59,218 bases of DNA from an uncultured Clostridia bacterium (lineage in GTDB: Bacteria > Bacillota > Clostridia > Oscillospirales > Oscillospiraceae). The stretch lies in the NCBI GenBank assembly GCA_930990965.1, contig CAKNRQ010000008.1, forward strand, positions 1 through 59,218, read 5' to 3'. Positions 25,148 to 34,656 of the stretch are shown one piece after another (position 1 is the stretch's first letter; every line of letters begins with the position of its first letter). The position numbers were made by a program, and so were the translations under genes. Below the pieces are notes generated by a model. The model searched no databases. It was not told the DNA's origin and saw only the letters and a program-made list of their open reading frames with translations.

Positions 25148-26818
25148 ATGAAAGTACGCGCAGCAATCTCATTTATACTGGCTCTGACCTTTGTACTGGC
25201 CCTGGCCGCGCCGGGCGCATTGGCCTCGGAGGCAATATACATAAACGGCACGGCGCAGCCGGGCACTCTCGACGGACTCTGGGCCATAGGCTCCGGAGGC
25301 CGCGGACAGCTCTCGAGCGGCGGCCAGTACGTCATGACAGCCGACGGCCTGGTGCAGCTCGGCGGCGAGCCGGGCCTTGTGGAGCCGGAAGGCGACCCGG
25401 AGCCCCTTGAAGTAACCGGTAGGCTGGACCTCGAGCATGACAAGGTTCGCGTGGCGCTATATTATTACGACGGAGAGAGCAGCGTGCGCAACTCCACGCT
25501 TGAATACGCCAATCTGGAAAACGAAGTTGGCAGCGGATATTCGCTCGGCTACTACGACGATGACCGCGAATTCCACGCCCTGGCCTACACGGACGAGACG
25601 GCCATCACGATGGTCATGGACCGCAACACCGAGACGCCCGGTGGCACAGTCGGCTGCTACCATGTGCTGCTGCCTGGGTACTACGACAGCTTTGAAGAGG
25701 CACTCGAGGTTGCGGGCGCATACAGTGGAGGCTTCGTCGGCTACTATGACGGCGACTTCCGCGCCCTGTACGGCAACTATTACAGCGCCAACGAGGCCGC
25801 AAACGCGGCCTACTCGAGCGGGGGTGAGGCCTATACTGCCAGCAGCCGCTGTGTTGTTGTGACCCGCACTTCGGATGCGCGCATACTCTTCGAGTTCGAC
25901 TGCGGCGACGACTACTCCCTGGCCGTGGAGCCGCGCAGCACCAGAGGCGACGCGCTGACCTGGTTTAAGGGTTATACATACCGGGGAGGCTTTGAGTACT
26001 CCCGCCAGACCGGAGGTAAACTCACAGTCATAAACGTCGTGGACATAGAGGACTACGTCAAGGGCGTCCTGCCCTACGAGATGAGCGACGGTTGGCCCGC
26101 AGAAGCGCTCAAGGCCCAGGCCATGTGCGCGCGCACTTACGTTGCAAGCCACTTTGACAGCCTCCCCGGCTACAACTGCGACGTCACCAACGACACGTAT
26201 AGCCAGGTCTACCGCGGTACCAACGCCTCGAGCGGCAGCACCGACGCCGCGGTTGAAGCCACGGCCGGACTCTACATCACCAGCGGCGGCCGCCCGATAG
26301 ACGCCATGTACTGTTCATCGAACGGCGGCGCCACCGAGAACAGCGAAAACGTCATGGCCAACGCCGTGAGCTACCTGCGCGGAAAAATAGACCCATATGA
26401 GGCCGCGGCCGGCAGCGTCAACTCCTACAGCGAGTGGACGCGCACGCTCACGGGTTCTCAGTTGGCCTCTGCCGTGAACCAGCAGGGCTATGCCCTCTCT
26501 GAAGTCACGGACATAGAGCTCGAGCGCTCCGAAACGGGTAACGTGATCGGTATTACCCTCAGCGACCCCGACGGACGCCGAGCCAGCTTTGAGCGCGGAA
26601 GCTGCTACAGCTTTGTCACGGGCTCGCTGGGCCTCAACAGCATACGCTTTGAGCTGAGCGAGAACGGCAGCCGTTTCACCTTTACCGGATCCGGCTGGGG
26701 ACACAACCTCGGCATGAGCCAGTACGGCGCCTACGCCATGGCAGAAAGCTATGGCTTTACCTTCGACCAGATTATCAACTTCTACTTTACCGGCGTCGAG
26801 CTCTCGCGCGGCGTCTGA
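25148..26818 (+). CDS. Secreted SpoIID/LytB-domain protein
   Basis: 556 residues. A Sec signal peptide (about 1-27, ending ALASE) is followed by a beta-rich region with two SPOR-like stretches (PGYYDSFEEALEVAG and NYYSANEAANAAY, about 175-230). A SpoIID/LytB domain runs from about residue 285 to the end, with VVDIEDYVKGVLPYEMS, ALKAQAMCARTY, CDVTNDTYSQVYRG and SGWGHNLGMSQYGAYAMA. SpoIID is a lytic transglycosylase for denuded glycan strands during engulfment, and SPOR domains bind denuded glycans. This copy is longer than SpoIID and may act in vegetative division or sporulation. Its stop lies 12 nt before queA. Confidence 0.87.
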   Translation: MKVRAAISFILALTFVLALAAPGALASEAIYINGTAQPGTLDGLWAIGSGGRGQLSSGGQYVMTADGLVQLGGEPGLVEPEGDPEPLEVTGRLDLEHDKVRVALYYYDGESSVRNSTLEYANLENEVGSGYSLGYYDDDREFHALAYTDETAITMVMDRNTETPGGTVGCYHVLLPGYYDSFEEALEVAGAYSGGFVGYYDGDFRALYGNYYSANEAANAAYSSGGEAYTASSRCVVVTRTSDARILFEFDCGDDYSLAVEPRSTRGDALTWFKGYTYRGGFEYSRQTGGKLTVINVVDIEDYVKGVLPYEMSDGWPAEALKAQAMCARTYVASHFDSLPGYNCDVTNDTYSQVYRGTNASSGSTDAAVEATAGLYITSGGRPIDAMYCSSNGGATENSENVMANAVSYLRGKIDPYEAAAGSVNSYSEWTRTLTGSQLASAVNQQGYALSEVTDIELERSETGNVIGITLSDPDGRRASFERGSCYSFVTGSLGLNSIRFELSENGSRFTFTGSGWGHNLGMSQYGAYAMAESYGFTFDQIINFYFTGVELSRGV

Positions 26819-26830
26819 GAAAGGCGTAAT

Positions 26831-27853
26831 ATGAAAAAGTCAGATTTTTACTTTGAGCTGCCCGAAGAGCTCATAGCCCAGACCCCCCTCGAGAAGCGCG
26901 ATTCTTCGCGCCTCATGTGCCTCGACCGCGCCACAGGTGAGGTGACTCACCGCGTGTTCTCCGACCTCGCGGAGTTGTTGCAGCCCGGAGACTGCCTAGT
27001 TATGAACGACTCGCGCGTCCTGCCGGCCAGGCTCATGGGCACACGCGAGACGGGAGGGGCCGTGGAAGTGCTGCTGCTGCGCGACCTGGGCGGCGGGCGC
27101 TGGGAGTGCCTGACCCGGCCGGGGCGCAAGACCAAGCCCGGCACGCACCTCACATTCGGCGGCGGCGAGCTCACGGCAGAGGTTATCTCCGTGGCCGATG
27201 GGGGCAACCGCATAATCGAGTTCCATTATGAGGGCATCTTCCTGGAAGTCCTCGAGCGCCTGGGAAAAATGCCTCTGCCGCCATATATAAAGGCCGAGCT
27301 TGAAGACTCAGAACGCTATCAGACCGTCTACTCGCGCGAGCTGGGTTCTGCCGCCGCCCCGACGGCCGGGCTGCACTTCACCCGCGAGCTGCTAGACAAG
27401 ATAGCCGCCAAGGGCGTGCGCGAGTGCTTCGTCACCCTGCACGTGGGCCTCGGCACCTTCAGGCCCGTCAAAGAGGACGAGATCGAGGACCACGACATGC
27501 ACAGCGAGTTCTGCATAGTGCCTGAAGAGACCGCCCGTATCATAAACGAGACTAAGCAAAACGGAGGCCGCGTGGTCTGTGTAGGCACCACCTCCTGCCG
27601 CACGATAGAGAGCTTCGCTTCTGCGGACGGCACTATCGCGCCAACGAGCGGCTGGACTAACATCTTCATCTATCCCGGTTACAAGTTCAAGTGCATGGAC
27701 GCGCTCGTCACAAACTTCCACCTGCCCGAGAGTACGCTCGTTATGCTGGTGAGCGCCTTCGCAGGGCGCGAGCACGTGCTGAACGCTTACGCCGAGGCCG
27801 TGCGTGAGCGCTACCGTTTCTTCTCCTTTGGCGACGCGATGTTCATATCCTGA
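26831..27853 (+). CDS. queA: S-adenosylmethionine:tRNA ribosyltransferase-isomerase
   Basis: 340 residues, full length for QueA. It opens with [22 protein letters not shown] (quoted only in part as [10 protein letters not shown]) and contains [32 protein letters not shown] and [16 protein letters not shown]. It transfers the ribose of SAM to preQ1 in tRNA to make epoxyqueuosine. No other queuosine gene is in the window. It follows the SpoIID-like gene by 12 nt, with AAAGG as ribosome site. Confidence 0.96.
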   Translation: MKKSDFYFELPEELIAQTPLEKRDSSRLMCLDRATGEVTHRVFSDLAELLQPGDCLVMNDSRVLPARLMGTRETGGAVEVLLLRDLGGGRWECLTRPGRKTKPGTHLTFGGGELTAEVISVADGGNRIIEFHYEGIFLEVLERLGKMPLPPYIKAELEDSERYQTVYSRELGSAAAPTAGLHFTRELLDKIAAKGVRECFVTLHVGLGTFRPVKEDEIEDHDMHSEFCIVPEETARIINETKQNGGRVVCVGTTSCRTIESFASADGTIAPTSGWTNIFIYPGYKFKCMDALVTNFHLPESTLVMLVSAFAGREHVLNAYAEAVRERYRFFSFGDAMFIS

Positions 27854-27980
27854 ACCGGTGAGCGGCGCCTATCCAGTCTCTAGCTGGATTCGCCCGTAAT
27901 AATTTCCTGCTCAGCGCGCGTTAGCTTTCTCGTGTATGAATTCATGTCACTGCTTCGTAATTTTTATTTGGACATGCCAG

Positions 27981-28028
27981 GGCCCCCTAATGCAGTTCTA
28001 TTTTCCTGCATTAGAGGGCCTTTTGTCT
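27981..28028 (+). terminator. Terminator downstream of queA
   Basis: Arms 27981-27995 and 28006-28020 (GGCCCCCTAATGCAG against CTGCATTAGAGGGCC, one mismatch), 10-nt loop, followed by TTTTGTCT. It lies 128 nt beyond the queA stop, so the message has a long 3' tail. Confidence 0.8.
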
Positions 28029-28087
28029 GCTGCCCGTTTTTTGCTTGGGCAGCTCAGCGTTCCCGTGGCTTTATTTGTACTGGGGAA

Positions 28088-28921
28088 TCAGTACCAGTCG
28101 TGTTTTTCGTTGCGGTTGATCAAGGCTATGGAGCACATGTCGTCTTTTGTGAGCTCGAAGCCGAAGATGGCGAGATTTTCATGCATGTGCTCAGAGACGG
28201 AGGTACCGGGTATGAGCGCTATGCCGCGCTGATGTGCCCAGCGGAGTATCACCTGCGGCACGCTGACGCCAAGCCGGTGCGCTATGCGCTCAAGCACAGG
28301 GTCACCGAACAGTTCACGGTTGTAGACCCGGCCGCCCAAAGGATACCAGCTCTGCATAACTATGCCCTGCTCCTGAATGAAAGGCACTACGTCTGTCTCC
28401 TGGTAGTACGGGTGAATCTCGTTTTGCACCAGCACGGGCTTTATATCCACACTGCGCAGGAATGCAGGCAGCTCACGGATATACCAGTTGGACAATCCGA
28501 GAGCGCGTATGTGCCCGCCACGCACGTAGCTTTCAAGCTCCCTATAGGCGGCAACATCGTCGGGGCCCGGATGATGCAGGAGCATGATATCTATATAGTC
28601 AAGGCCCAGTTTTTCAAACGCCTCTTCAACGGCGCGCCGTGCATCTGAGAACTGATTCGGATAGAGCTTGGTTTGAACCACGATATCAGACCTGTCAATG
28701 CCCAGCTCATCAATGCCGCGCCGCACAGATGCTCCGACTTCGCGCTCATTGTGGTAGAAATAGGCGCTGTCAAAATATCGGATACCATGCTCAAGGGCGC
28801 TGTACACGGAGCTCTCACAGACCCGTCCCGTCAAACTGTAAGTGCCGAGACCGAGCGCCGGGACTTCAAATCCGGTATCGGAAACAAAGCATTTTTTGTA
28901 AGGCTCATATATGAAAGGCAT
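28088..28921 (-). CDS. Aldo/keto reductase
   Basis: 277-residue NADPH-dependent AKR with a TIM-barrel pattern. Catalytic residues: D and Y in FDSAYFYHNE, K in VQTKLYPN, H in IMLLHHPGP. The cofactor loop is IPGTSVSEHMHEN near the C-terminus. I start at the ATG at 28921, behind GGGGTGAT and the promoter at 28943; the frame runs 25 codons further without support. The substrate is unknown; relatives reduce 2,5-diketogluconate, methylglyoxal and other carbonyls. Divergent from the GH3 glycosidase gene, which may hint at sugar metabolism. Confidence 0.88.
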   Translation of the reverse strand: MPFIYEPYKKCFVSDTGFEVPALGLGTYSLTGRVCESSVYSALEHGIRYFDSAYFYHNEREVGASVRRGIDELGIDRSDIVVQTKLYPNQFSDARRAVEEAFEKLGLDYIDIMLLHHPGPDDVAAYRELESYVRGGHIRALGLSNWYIRELPAFLRSVDIKPVLVQNEIHPYYQETDVVPFIQEQGIVMQSWYPLGGRVYNRELFGDPVLERIAHRLGVSVPQVILRWAHQRGIALIPGTSVSEHMHENLAIFGFELTKDDMCSIALINRNEKHDWY

Positions 28922-28942
28922 GTCAATTATCACCCCGCAAAA

Positions 28943-28971
28943 ATTATAGTCCGGCCAAACTAAAAAGGCAA
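28943..28971 (-). promoter_or_regulatory. Promoter of the aldo/keto reductase gene
   Basis: Minus strand: TTGCCT (28971-28966), 17-nt spacer, TATAAT (28948-28943). It lies just upstream of the chosen start and supports it. Confidence 0.7.
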
Positions 28972-29015
28972 ATATCACCTGTCTATGGAAATTCATAATT
29001 CACAGTTATATTGTG

Positions 29016-29044
29016 TTGCACATGGGACATGCAGGCGATATAAT
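29016..29044 (+). promoter_or_regulatory. Promoter of the GH3 gene
   Basis: TTGCAC at 29016-29021, 17-nt spacer, TATAAT at 29039-29044. It lies within the longer open frame, which argues that translation starts downstream, at 29067. Confidence 0.7.
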
Positions 29045-29066
29045 GACAAACAACGGGGGTAGAGAT

Positions 29067-31391
29067 ATGAAGAAGCTAGGAAAGAACCATAAACTGTCTC
29101 TAAAGAAAGCGGTAGAACTTTGCACAGGCGCTAACAGCTGGTATACAAGAGAATACAAGGACTGTGACATACCGGCCCTTTGTATGTGCGACGGCCCGCA
29201 CGGGCTCAGAAAGCAGGAGGATGGCAGCGGTGGCTTCAGCATGCTGGGAGTGAAGCCATCACGCCCGTCAACGTGCTTCCCAAGCGCGGTTACGATGGCG
29301 GGCTCATGGAATGACGATGTGCTCTATAGTGTTGGGAGGGCCATAGGAGAAGAAGCGCTTGCGCAGAACGTCGGCCTGGTGTTGGGCCCCGGCATAAATA
29401 TAAAGCGCAGCCCGCTCTGCGGCAGAAACTTTGAATACTACAGCGAGGACCCGTATCTCTCCGGCAAGTTTGCAGCAGCCTTTATACGAGGACTGGAAGG
29501 CACGCAGGCTGCTGCCTGCGTCAAGCACTTCGCAGCAAACTCCCAGGAGAGCGAACGCTTTACTTCAAACAGCGTCGTGGACGAGAGAACCCTGCGCGAA
29601 ATCTACCTGACAGCCTTTGAGATAGCGGTAAAAGAGGGAAAGCCGAGCGCCGTAATGTGCGCCTACAACATGATAAACGGAGTGTATTGCAGCGACAATA
29701 AATGGCTGCTCACGGATGTGCTGCGCAAGGAGTGGGGCTTTGACGGCATGGTTGTTACCGACTGGGGTGCCATGCACGACCGTGTGGCGGCGTTTAGGGC
29801 CGGGTGCGACCTGGATATGCCGGGCGGCCACCACTATGGTGAGCGTGAGTCCAGGCGTGCGGTCAAGCGCGGCGAACTGGATGAGCAAGACGTCAGGGCC
29901 AGTGCCCAGCGCGTAATGGACCTGGCGCGTCGGGCCAGAAAGGCTCTGAGCGGCTCTCACGTCTTTGACGTAAAGGCCCATCACGAGATTGCGCGCCGCG
30001 CGGCCTGTGAAGGTGCGGTGCTGCTGAAGAATGAAGGCGCCATGCTGCCCATAAAGCCCGGCACGCCTCTGGCCGTGATAGGTGACATGGCCCGCAACAT
30101 GCGTTATCAGGGTTCCGGCTCCAGCCACATAAACCCGCTTTATCTCACGCAACCGCTGGATAACCTGCCTTACACTATCTATTCTCAGGGCTGCGACTCC
30201 GAGGGCAATACGGACGATGAACTCATCTCCCGCGCGTGTGCAGCGGCCCGTGAAGCCACAGCGGCCGTCATATTTGCCGGACTGCCCGACAGCTATGAGT
30301 CCGAGGGCTTTGACAGGGAGAACATGAAGTTGCCATCTGGCATGAACAGGCTCATCTCCGCTGTGGTCAAAGTAAATCCAAACGTCTGCGTCGTATTGTT
30401 CTGCGGCTCCCCGGTGGAGTGCCCGTGGGCAGATGAAGTAAGGGCCATACTATATATGGGCCTGCCGGGGCAGGCGGGAGGCGAGACCGCGGCCGACTTG
30501 CTCTATGGCAGGGCAGAGCCATCCGGAAGGCTGGCCGAGAGCTGGCCCTTCCAGTATTCCGATACCCCGGCTAGTGCAATATACGCCAAGAGCCGGGATG
30601 CGCTCTACGAAGAGGGCGTGTATGTCGGTTACCGGTATTACGCCACCGGCGGCAAGAACGTGCGCTGGCCGTTTGGCCACGGCCTGGGCTATTCAACCTT
30701 CGAATATTCCGGTATACGCGCCGAGGGCTTTGATATCTATGCAACGGTCAGGAACATCGGGACACGCCGCAGCTCTGCCGTAGCGCAGCTCTATGTTTCC
30801 CCGCCGCGCAGCGGAGTACACAGACCGGCGCTCGAGCTCAAAGGGTATAAGAAAGTGTGCCTAAACCCGGGAGAGAGCTGGGAACTGAAATTTGAGCTCA
30901 CCGGCCGCAGTTTCGCCTTCTGGCAGGACGGATGGCGCGTTCAGGACGGGGAGTACAAAATACTTGTCGGGCCGTCAAGCGCGGACCTGCCGCTCTCTAC
31001 AGTTGTACATGTAGACGGCGAGCGGGATATACCTGTGCCCGAGTCTCAGCGGAGTAGCTGGTATGAGTCGCTTGCAGGCAAGCCGGACCGGGCTTCACTT
31101 GAGGCCGCAACGGGGTATAAATATGAGCCGTACGTCCCCCAAAAAGGCAAGTTTACGCTGAATGATACACCGTATGACCTCAAAAAGGACTCGCTGATAA
31201 TGAGCGCGATCTACCACGGCATAGACCTGAGTTTCAGGCTCAGATATGGCTCCGGTCGAGAGCGCAAGCCTGAGGCGCGCATGATGTTTGCCAGCAGTGC
31301 TTTGGCTCCTCTGCGCATGATGCAGATTAACGGTCGCGTACCCGGCATACTGCTGCGGAGCGTGCTATTCGTGGCAAATGGTTTCAAGTAA
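29067..31391 (+). CDS. Glycoside hydrolase family 3 (beta-glucosidase-like)
   Basis: 774 residues, no signal peptide, so cytosolic. GH3 N-terminal barrel with DGPHGLR, KHFAANSQESERF and the nucleophile aspartate in VVTDWGAMHDR. The alpha/beta sandwich domain follows (from about residue 310, AACEGAVLLKNEG), with ESEGFDRENMKLP, which usually carries the acid/base region. Then comes a fibronectin-III-like domain (VRNIGTRRSSAVAQLYVSPP) and a 100-residue tail seen in BglX-like clostridial members. It cleaves terminal beta-linked glucose or xylose from oligosaccharides; the exact linkage is not predictable. The upstream GGGGG motif is a weak ribosome site. Stand-alone gene with its own promoter and terminator. 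Confidence 0.9.
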   Translation: MKKLGKNHKLSLKKAVELCTGANSWYTREYKDCDIPALCMCDGPHGLRKQEDGSGGFSMLGVKPSRPSTCFPSAVTMAGSWNDDVLYSVGRAIGEEALAQNVGLVLGPGINIKRSPLCGRNFEYYSEDPYLSGKFAAAFIRGLEGTQAAACVKHFAANSQESERFTSNSVVDERTLREIYLTAFEIAVKEGKPSAVMCAYNMINGVYCSDNKWLLTDVLRKEWGFDGMVVTDWGAMHDRVAAFRAGCDLDMPGGHHYGERESRRAVKRGELDEQDVRASAQRVMDLARRARKALSGSHVFDVKAHHEIARRAACEGAVLLKNEGAMLPIKPGTPLAVIGDMARNMRYQGSGSSHINPLYLTQPLDNLPYTIYSQGCDSEGNTDDELISRACAAAREATAAVIFAGLPDSYESEGFDRENMKLPSGMNRLISAVVKVNPNVCVVLFCGSPVECPWADEVRAILYMGLPGQAGGETAADLLYGRAEPSGRLAESWPFQYSDTPASAIYAKSRDALYEEGVYVGYRYYATGGKNVRWPFGHGLGYSTFEYSGIRAEGFDIYATVRNIGTRRSSAVAQLYVSPPRSGVHRPALELKGYKKVCLNPGESWELKFELTGRSFAFWQDGWRVQDGEYKILVGPSSADLPLSTVVHVDGERDIPVPESQRSSWYESLAGKPDRASLEAATGYKYEPYVPQKGKFTLNDTPYDLKKDSLIMSAIYHGIDLSFRLRYGSGRERKPEARMMFASSALAPLRMMQINGRVPGILLRSVLFVANGFK

Positions 31392-31396
31392 AACTC

Positions 31397-31424
31397 AAAG
31401 CCCGCGCTTTTGCGCGGGCTTTCT
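31397..31424 (+). terminator. Terminator after the GH3 gene
   Basis: Stem AAAGCCCGCGC / GCGCGGGCTTT (31397-31407, 31412-31422) with a 4-nt loop, then CTCATT. Confidence 0.85.
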
Positions 31425-31433
31425 CATTAGTAG

Positions 31434-31463
31434 TTGACCGGAACCCGGGAAAGGAGATATTAT
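31434..31463 (+). promoter_or_regulatory. Promoter of the folate one-carbon operon
   Basis: TTGACC at 31434-31439, 18-nt spacer, TATTAT at 31458-31463. The roughly 50-nt leader holds two small hairpins (AGCGC-CAAA-GCGCT and CTCGT-8 nt-ACGAG at 31476-31506) before the ribosome site GGAGGAG. Confidence 0.65.
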
Positions 31464-31520
31464 ATTATCAGTTGCAGCGCCAAAGCGCTCGTATACGAAA
31501 ACGAGACCTGGAGGAGAGAA

Positions 31521-33197
31521 ATGGAGTATAAGACCGACATTGAAATCGCACAGGCGTGTGAGAAAGAGAAGATAACCGCCGTAGCCGAGCGCGCGGGTAT
31601 CCCGGAGGAATACCTGGAGCTGTACGGCAACTACAAGGCGAAGATAGACTACAAATTCATGCGGGACAACGCGGACAAGCCCGACGGCAAGCTCATCCTC
31701 GTGACGGCCATCACCCCCACGCCCGCGGGCGAGGGCAAGACCACCACCAGCGTTGGCCTGACCGACGGCCTGCGCAAGATAGGCAAGAACGCCATGGTCG
31801 CCCTGCGTGAGCCTAGCCTCGGCCCCGTGTTCGGCGTCAAGGGCGGCGCGGCCGGCGGCGGCTATGCCCAGGTCGTGCCCATGGAGGACATCAACCTCCA
31901 TTTCACCGGCGACTTCCACGCTATAGGCGCTGCCAACAACCTGCTGGCCGCGATGCTGGACAACCACATCCAGCAGGGCAACGCCCTCGGCATCGACCCC
32001 AAGCAGATAACCTGGAAGCGCGCCGTAGACATGAATGACCGCCAACTGCGCCACATCGTGGACGGCCTCGGCGGCAGGATGCAGGGCGTACCGCGCGAGG
32101 ACGGCTTTGAAATCACCGTCGCCAGCGAGGTCATGGCGGTGCTCTGCCTCGCGAGCGACATCACCGACCTAAAAGCCCGCCTGGGCCGCATGATTGTGGG
32201 TTACACGTACTCTGGCAAGCCGGTGACCGCGCACGACCTCAAGGCCGAGGGCGCTATGGCGGCGCTTCTCAAGGACGCGCTCAAGCCGAACCTCGTCCAG
32301 ACGCTGGAGGGCACTCCCGCCTTCATCCACGGCGGCCCCTTTGCGAACATCGCCCACGGCTGCAACAGCATCACGGCTACCCGCATGGCGCTCAAGTGCG
32401 CGGACTACGTTGTGACCGAGGCTGGCTTCGCCGCCGACCTGGGCGCGGAGAAGTTCATAGACATCAAGTGCCGCATGGCGGGCATCCAGCCGAGCGCTGT
32501 GGTCATTGTCGCCACCGTGCGTGCTCTCAAGTACCACGGCGGCGTGCCGAAGTCCGAGCTGAACCACGAGAACCTCGAAGCGCTTGAAAAGGGACTGCCG
32601 AACCTGCTGCAGCACGTCGGCAACATCAAAAACGTCTTCGGTCTGCCCTGCGTGGTTGCCATCAACGCCTTCCCGACGGACACGAAGGCCGAGCTGGACA
32701 TGGTCGAAGCCAAGTGCAAGGAGCTGGGCGTCAACGTCGCTCTGAGCGAAGTCTGGGCGAAGGGCGGCGAGGGCGGCAAGGCGCTGGCTGCCGAGGTCGT
32801 GCGTCTCTGCGAGCAGCCGAACGACTTCCACCAGAGCTACGAGCTTGAGAGCTCTATCATGGACAAGCTGACTGCCATCTGCACGAAGGTCTACCACGCA
32901 GACGGCGTGCAGCTCGTGGGCAATGCGGTGAAGCAGATAAAGCAGCTCGAGGAGCTGGGCTTCGGCAATCTGCCCATCTGCATGGCCAAGACGCAGTACA
33001 GCTTCTCCGACGACCCCAGCCTGCTGGGCGCGCCGAAGGGCTTCACTGTCACCGTGCGCAACCTCAAGGTCTGCGCGGGCGCGGGCTTCATCGTGGCCCT
33101 CACCGGCGACATCATGACCATGCCCGGCCTGCCGAAAGTCCCCGCTGCCGAGAAGATAGACGTCGACGAGAACGGCGTGATTTCGGGTCTGTTCTGA
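31521..33197 (+). CDS. fhs: Formate--tetrahydrofolate ligase
   Basis: 558 residues, full length. P-loop [13 protein letters not shown] at 66-77, [18 protein letters not shown] and [10 protein letters not shown] are signature stretches. It activates formate with ATP onto tetrahydrofolate to give 10-formyl-THF. The ATG at 31521 follows GGAGGAG; the longer frame begins inside the promoter. The next gene overlaps its stop by one base, so fhs, fchA, folD and the formate channel are translationally coupled. Confidence 0.97.
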   Translation: MEYKTDIEIAQACEKEKITAVAERAGIPEEYLELYGNYKAKIDYKFMRDNADKPDGKLILVTAITPTPAGEGKTTTSVGLTDGLRKIGKNAMVALREPSLGPVFGVKGGAAGGGYAQVVPMEDINLHFTGDFHAIGAANNLLAAMLDNHIQQGNALGIDPKQITWKRAVDMNDRQLRHIVDGLGGRMQGVPREDGFEITVASEVMAVLCLASDITDLKARLGRMIVGYTYSGKPVTAHDLKAEGAMAALLKDALKPNLVQTLEGTPAFIHGGPFANIAHGCNSITATRMALKCADYVVTEAGFAADLGAEKFIDIKCRMAGIQPSAVVIVATVRALKYHGGVPKSELNHENLEALEKGLPNLLQHVGNIKNVFGLPCVVAINAFPTDTKAELDMVEAKCKELGVNVALSEVWAKGGEGGKALAAEVVRLCEQPNDFHQSYELESSIMDKLTAICTKVYHADGVQLVGNAVKQIKQLEELGFGNLPICMAKTQYSFSDDPSLLGAPKGFTVTVRNLKVCAGAGFIVALTGDIMTMPGLPKVPAAEKIDVDENGVISGLF

Positions 33198-33805
33198 TGG
33201 AAAAGAACGTAGATAAGTTCCTCGCCGACCTTGCCTCCTCCGCTCCCACGCCGGGCGGTGGAGGCGCGGCGGCGCTCTGCGGTGCGCTGGGCATAGCGCT
33301 CGGCAACATGGTTGGCAACCTCACGCTGGGTAAGAAGAAGTACGCAGACGTGCAGGAGGACATTCTTACCCTCAACGCAAAAGCGGAAGCGCTGCGAGCT
33401 GATTTCGTCGCGCTCATCGACGCCGACGCAGAGGCGTTTGCGCCGCTCTCGAAAGCATATGGCATTCCGAAGGACGATCCCATGCGCGCCGATATAATGG
33501 AGGTCGGCCTAAAACGCGCTGCCGAACCGCCGCTTGATACAATGCGTAAGTGTGCCGAGGCGCTGGACGTCATAGCTGATTACGCCGCCAAGGGCAGCGC
33601 GCTCGCCATATCCGACGCGGGCTGCGCCGCCGCGTTGTGCGTCGCCGCCATGAAGGCCGCCGCGCTCAATGTGCGTATCAACACGAAGAGCATGATGGAC
33701 CGTGACGCAGCAGATAAAATGAATGCGGAAACGTACGAATTGCTAACTAAATACACCAAATTGGCCGAAAAAATATACGAAGACGTATCCGGGAGGCTGA
33801 TCTGA
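33197..33805 (+). CDS. fchA: Methenyl-THF cyclohydrolase / formiminotetrahydrofolate cyclodeaminase family
   Basis: 202 residues of the FTCD C-terminal family. The N-terminal stretch FLADLASSAPTPGGGGAAAL and the all-helical composition are typical. Family members either deaminate 5-formimino-THF or, as FchA of purine-fermenting clostridia, hydrolyse 5,10-methenyl-THF. Context between fhs and folD favours the cyclohydrolase role. The folD downstream appears to have lost its own cyclohydrolase lysine, which makes this enzyme the likely sole carrier of that step here. One-base overlaps on both sides. Confidence 0.85.
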   Translation: MEKNVDKFLADLASSAPTPGGGGAAALCGALGIALGNMVGNLTLGKKKYADVQEDILTLNAKAEALRADFVALIDADAEAFAPLSKAYGIPKDDPMRADIMEVGLKRAAEPPLDTMRKCAEALDVIADYAAKGSALAISDAGCAAALCVAAMKAAALNVRINTKSMMDRDAADKMNAETYELLTKYTKLAEKIYEDVSGRLI

Positions 33806-34656
33806 TGGCAGAGATATTGAAAGGCGCGCCGGTTGCGGCTGCGCTGGATGAAAAGAGCTTGCGGGCTGTGGTAAAGCTGAAGGCGCGCGGCGTGCAGCCG
33901 GCGCTGGCCATACTGCGCGTGGGGGAGAGGCCGGACGATGTGGCCTATGAGCGCGCAGCGGTCAAGCGCTGTGAAAAGCTCGGAATAGACACGAAGCTCG
34001 TGACACTTCCGGGCGATGTCATGCAGGGCGCGCTGCTCGCCCAGATTGCACGGCTCAACTCGGACGAGGGCATACACGGCGTGCTGATGTTCCGTCCCCT
34101 GCCGGGGCAGCTCAACGAAGCTGAGGCCTGCGAGGCGCTTATGCCGGGCAAGGATATGGACGGCATAAGTTCCGGCAGCGCGGCGGCGCTGTATATGGGA
34201 GCCGGTGCGGGCTTTGCGCCCTGTACGGCAGAGGCTGTGTTGGCCCTGCTGGAACACTACGGCGTGGAGCTTGAGGGAAAGAACGCGGTTGTCGTGGGCC
34301 GCAGCCTGGTCATAGGCAGGCCCGTGAGCATGCTGCTCATGCGCAAAAATGCCACCGTAACTATCTGCCACTCGCACACACGCGGTCTGGCTGAGATCTG
34401 CGCGCGCGCCGACATAGTTGTGGCTGCCCTCGGCAAGCCCAGGGCTCTCACCAGTCAGTATTTTGTGCCCGGCCAGGTAGTGGTGGACGTAGGCATAAAC
34501 TACTCAGAGGCTGAGCAGAAACTTGTAGGCGATGTGGACTATGAGCGCGTAGAGCCAATAGTTTCGGCGATAAGCCCGGTGCCGGCGGGGGTGGGCAGCG
34601 TTACCACCGCCATTTTGGCGAAGCACGTTATCCAGGCCGCAGGAGGTCTGCTATGA
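33805..34656 (+). CDS. folD: FolD-family methylene-THF dehydrogenase, cyclohydrolase lysine missing
   Basis: 283 residues with the FolD fold: VVGRSLVIGRPVSMLL (cofactor motif), GKDMDGI (aspartate retained), CHSHTR, VVDVGINY and SPVPAGVGSVTTAIL. The motif that normally reads Y-x-x-x-K is here YERAA (Y48, A52), so the lysine needed for the cyclohydrolase reaction is absent. The usual glutamine of VQLPLP is F in MFRPLP. Known lysine mutants of the human homolog keep dehydrogenase but lose cyclohydrolase activity. I infer a dehydrogenase-only enzyme complemented by the fchA product encoded directly upstream. The ATGA overlap with the next gene implies coupling. Confidence 0.85.
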   Translation: MAEILKGAPVAAALDEKSLRAVVKLKARGVQPALAILRVGERPDDVAYERAAVKRCEKLGIDTKLVTLPGDVMQGALLAQIARLNSDEGIHGVLMFRPLPGQLNEAEACEALMPGKDMDGISSGSAAALYMGAGAGFAPCTAEAVLALLEHYGVELEGKNAVVVGRSLVIGRPVSMLLMRKNATVTICHSHTRGLAEICARADIVVAALGKPRALTSQYFVPGQVVVDVGINYSEAEQKLVGDVDYERVEPIVSAISPVPAGVGSVTTAILAKHVIQAAGGLL

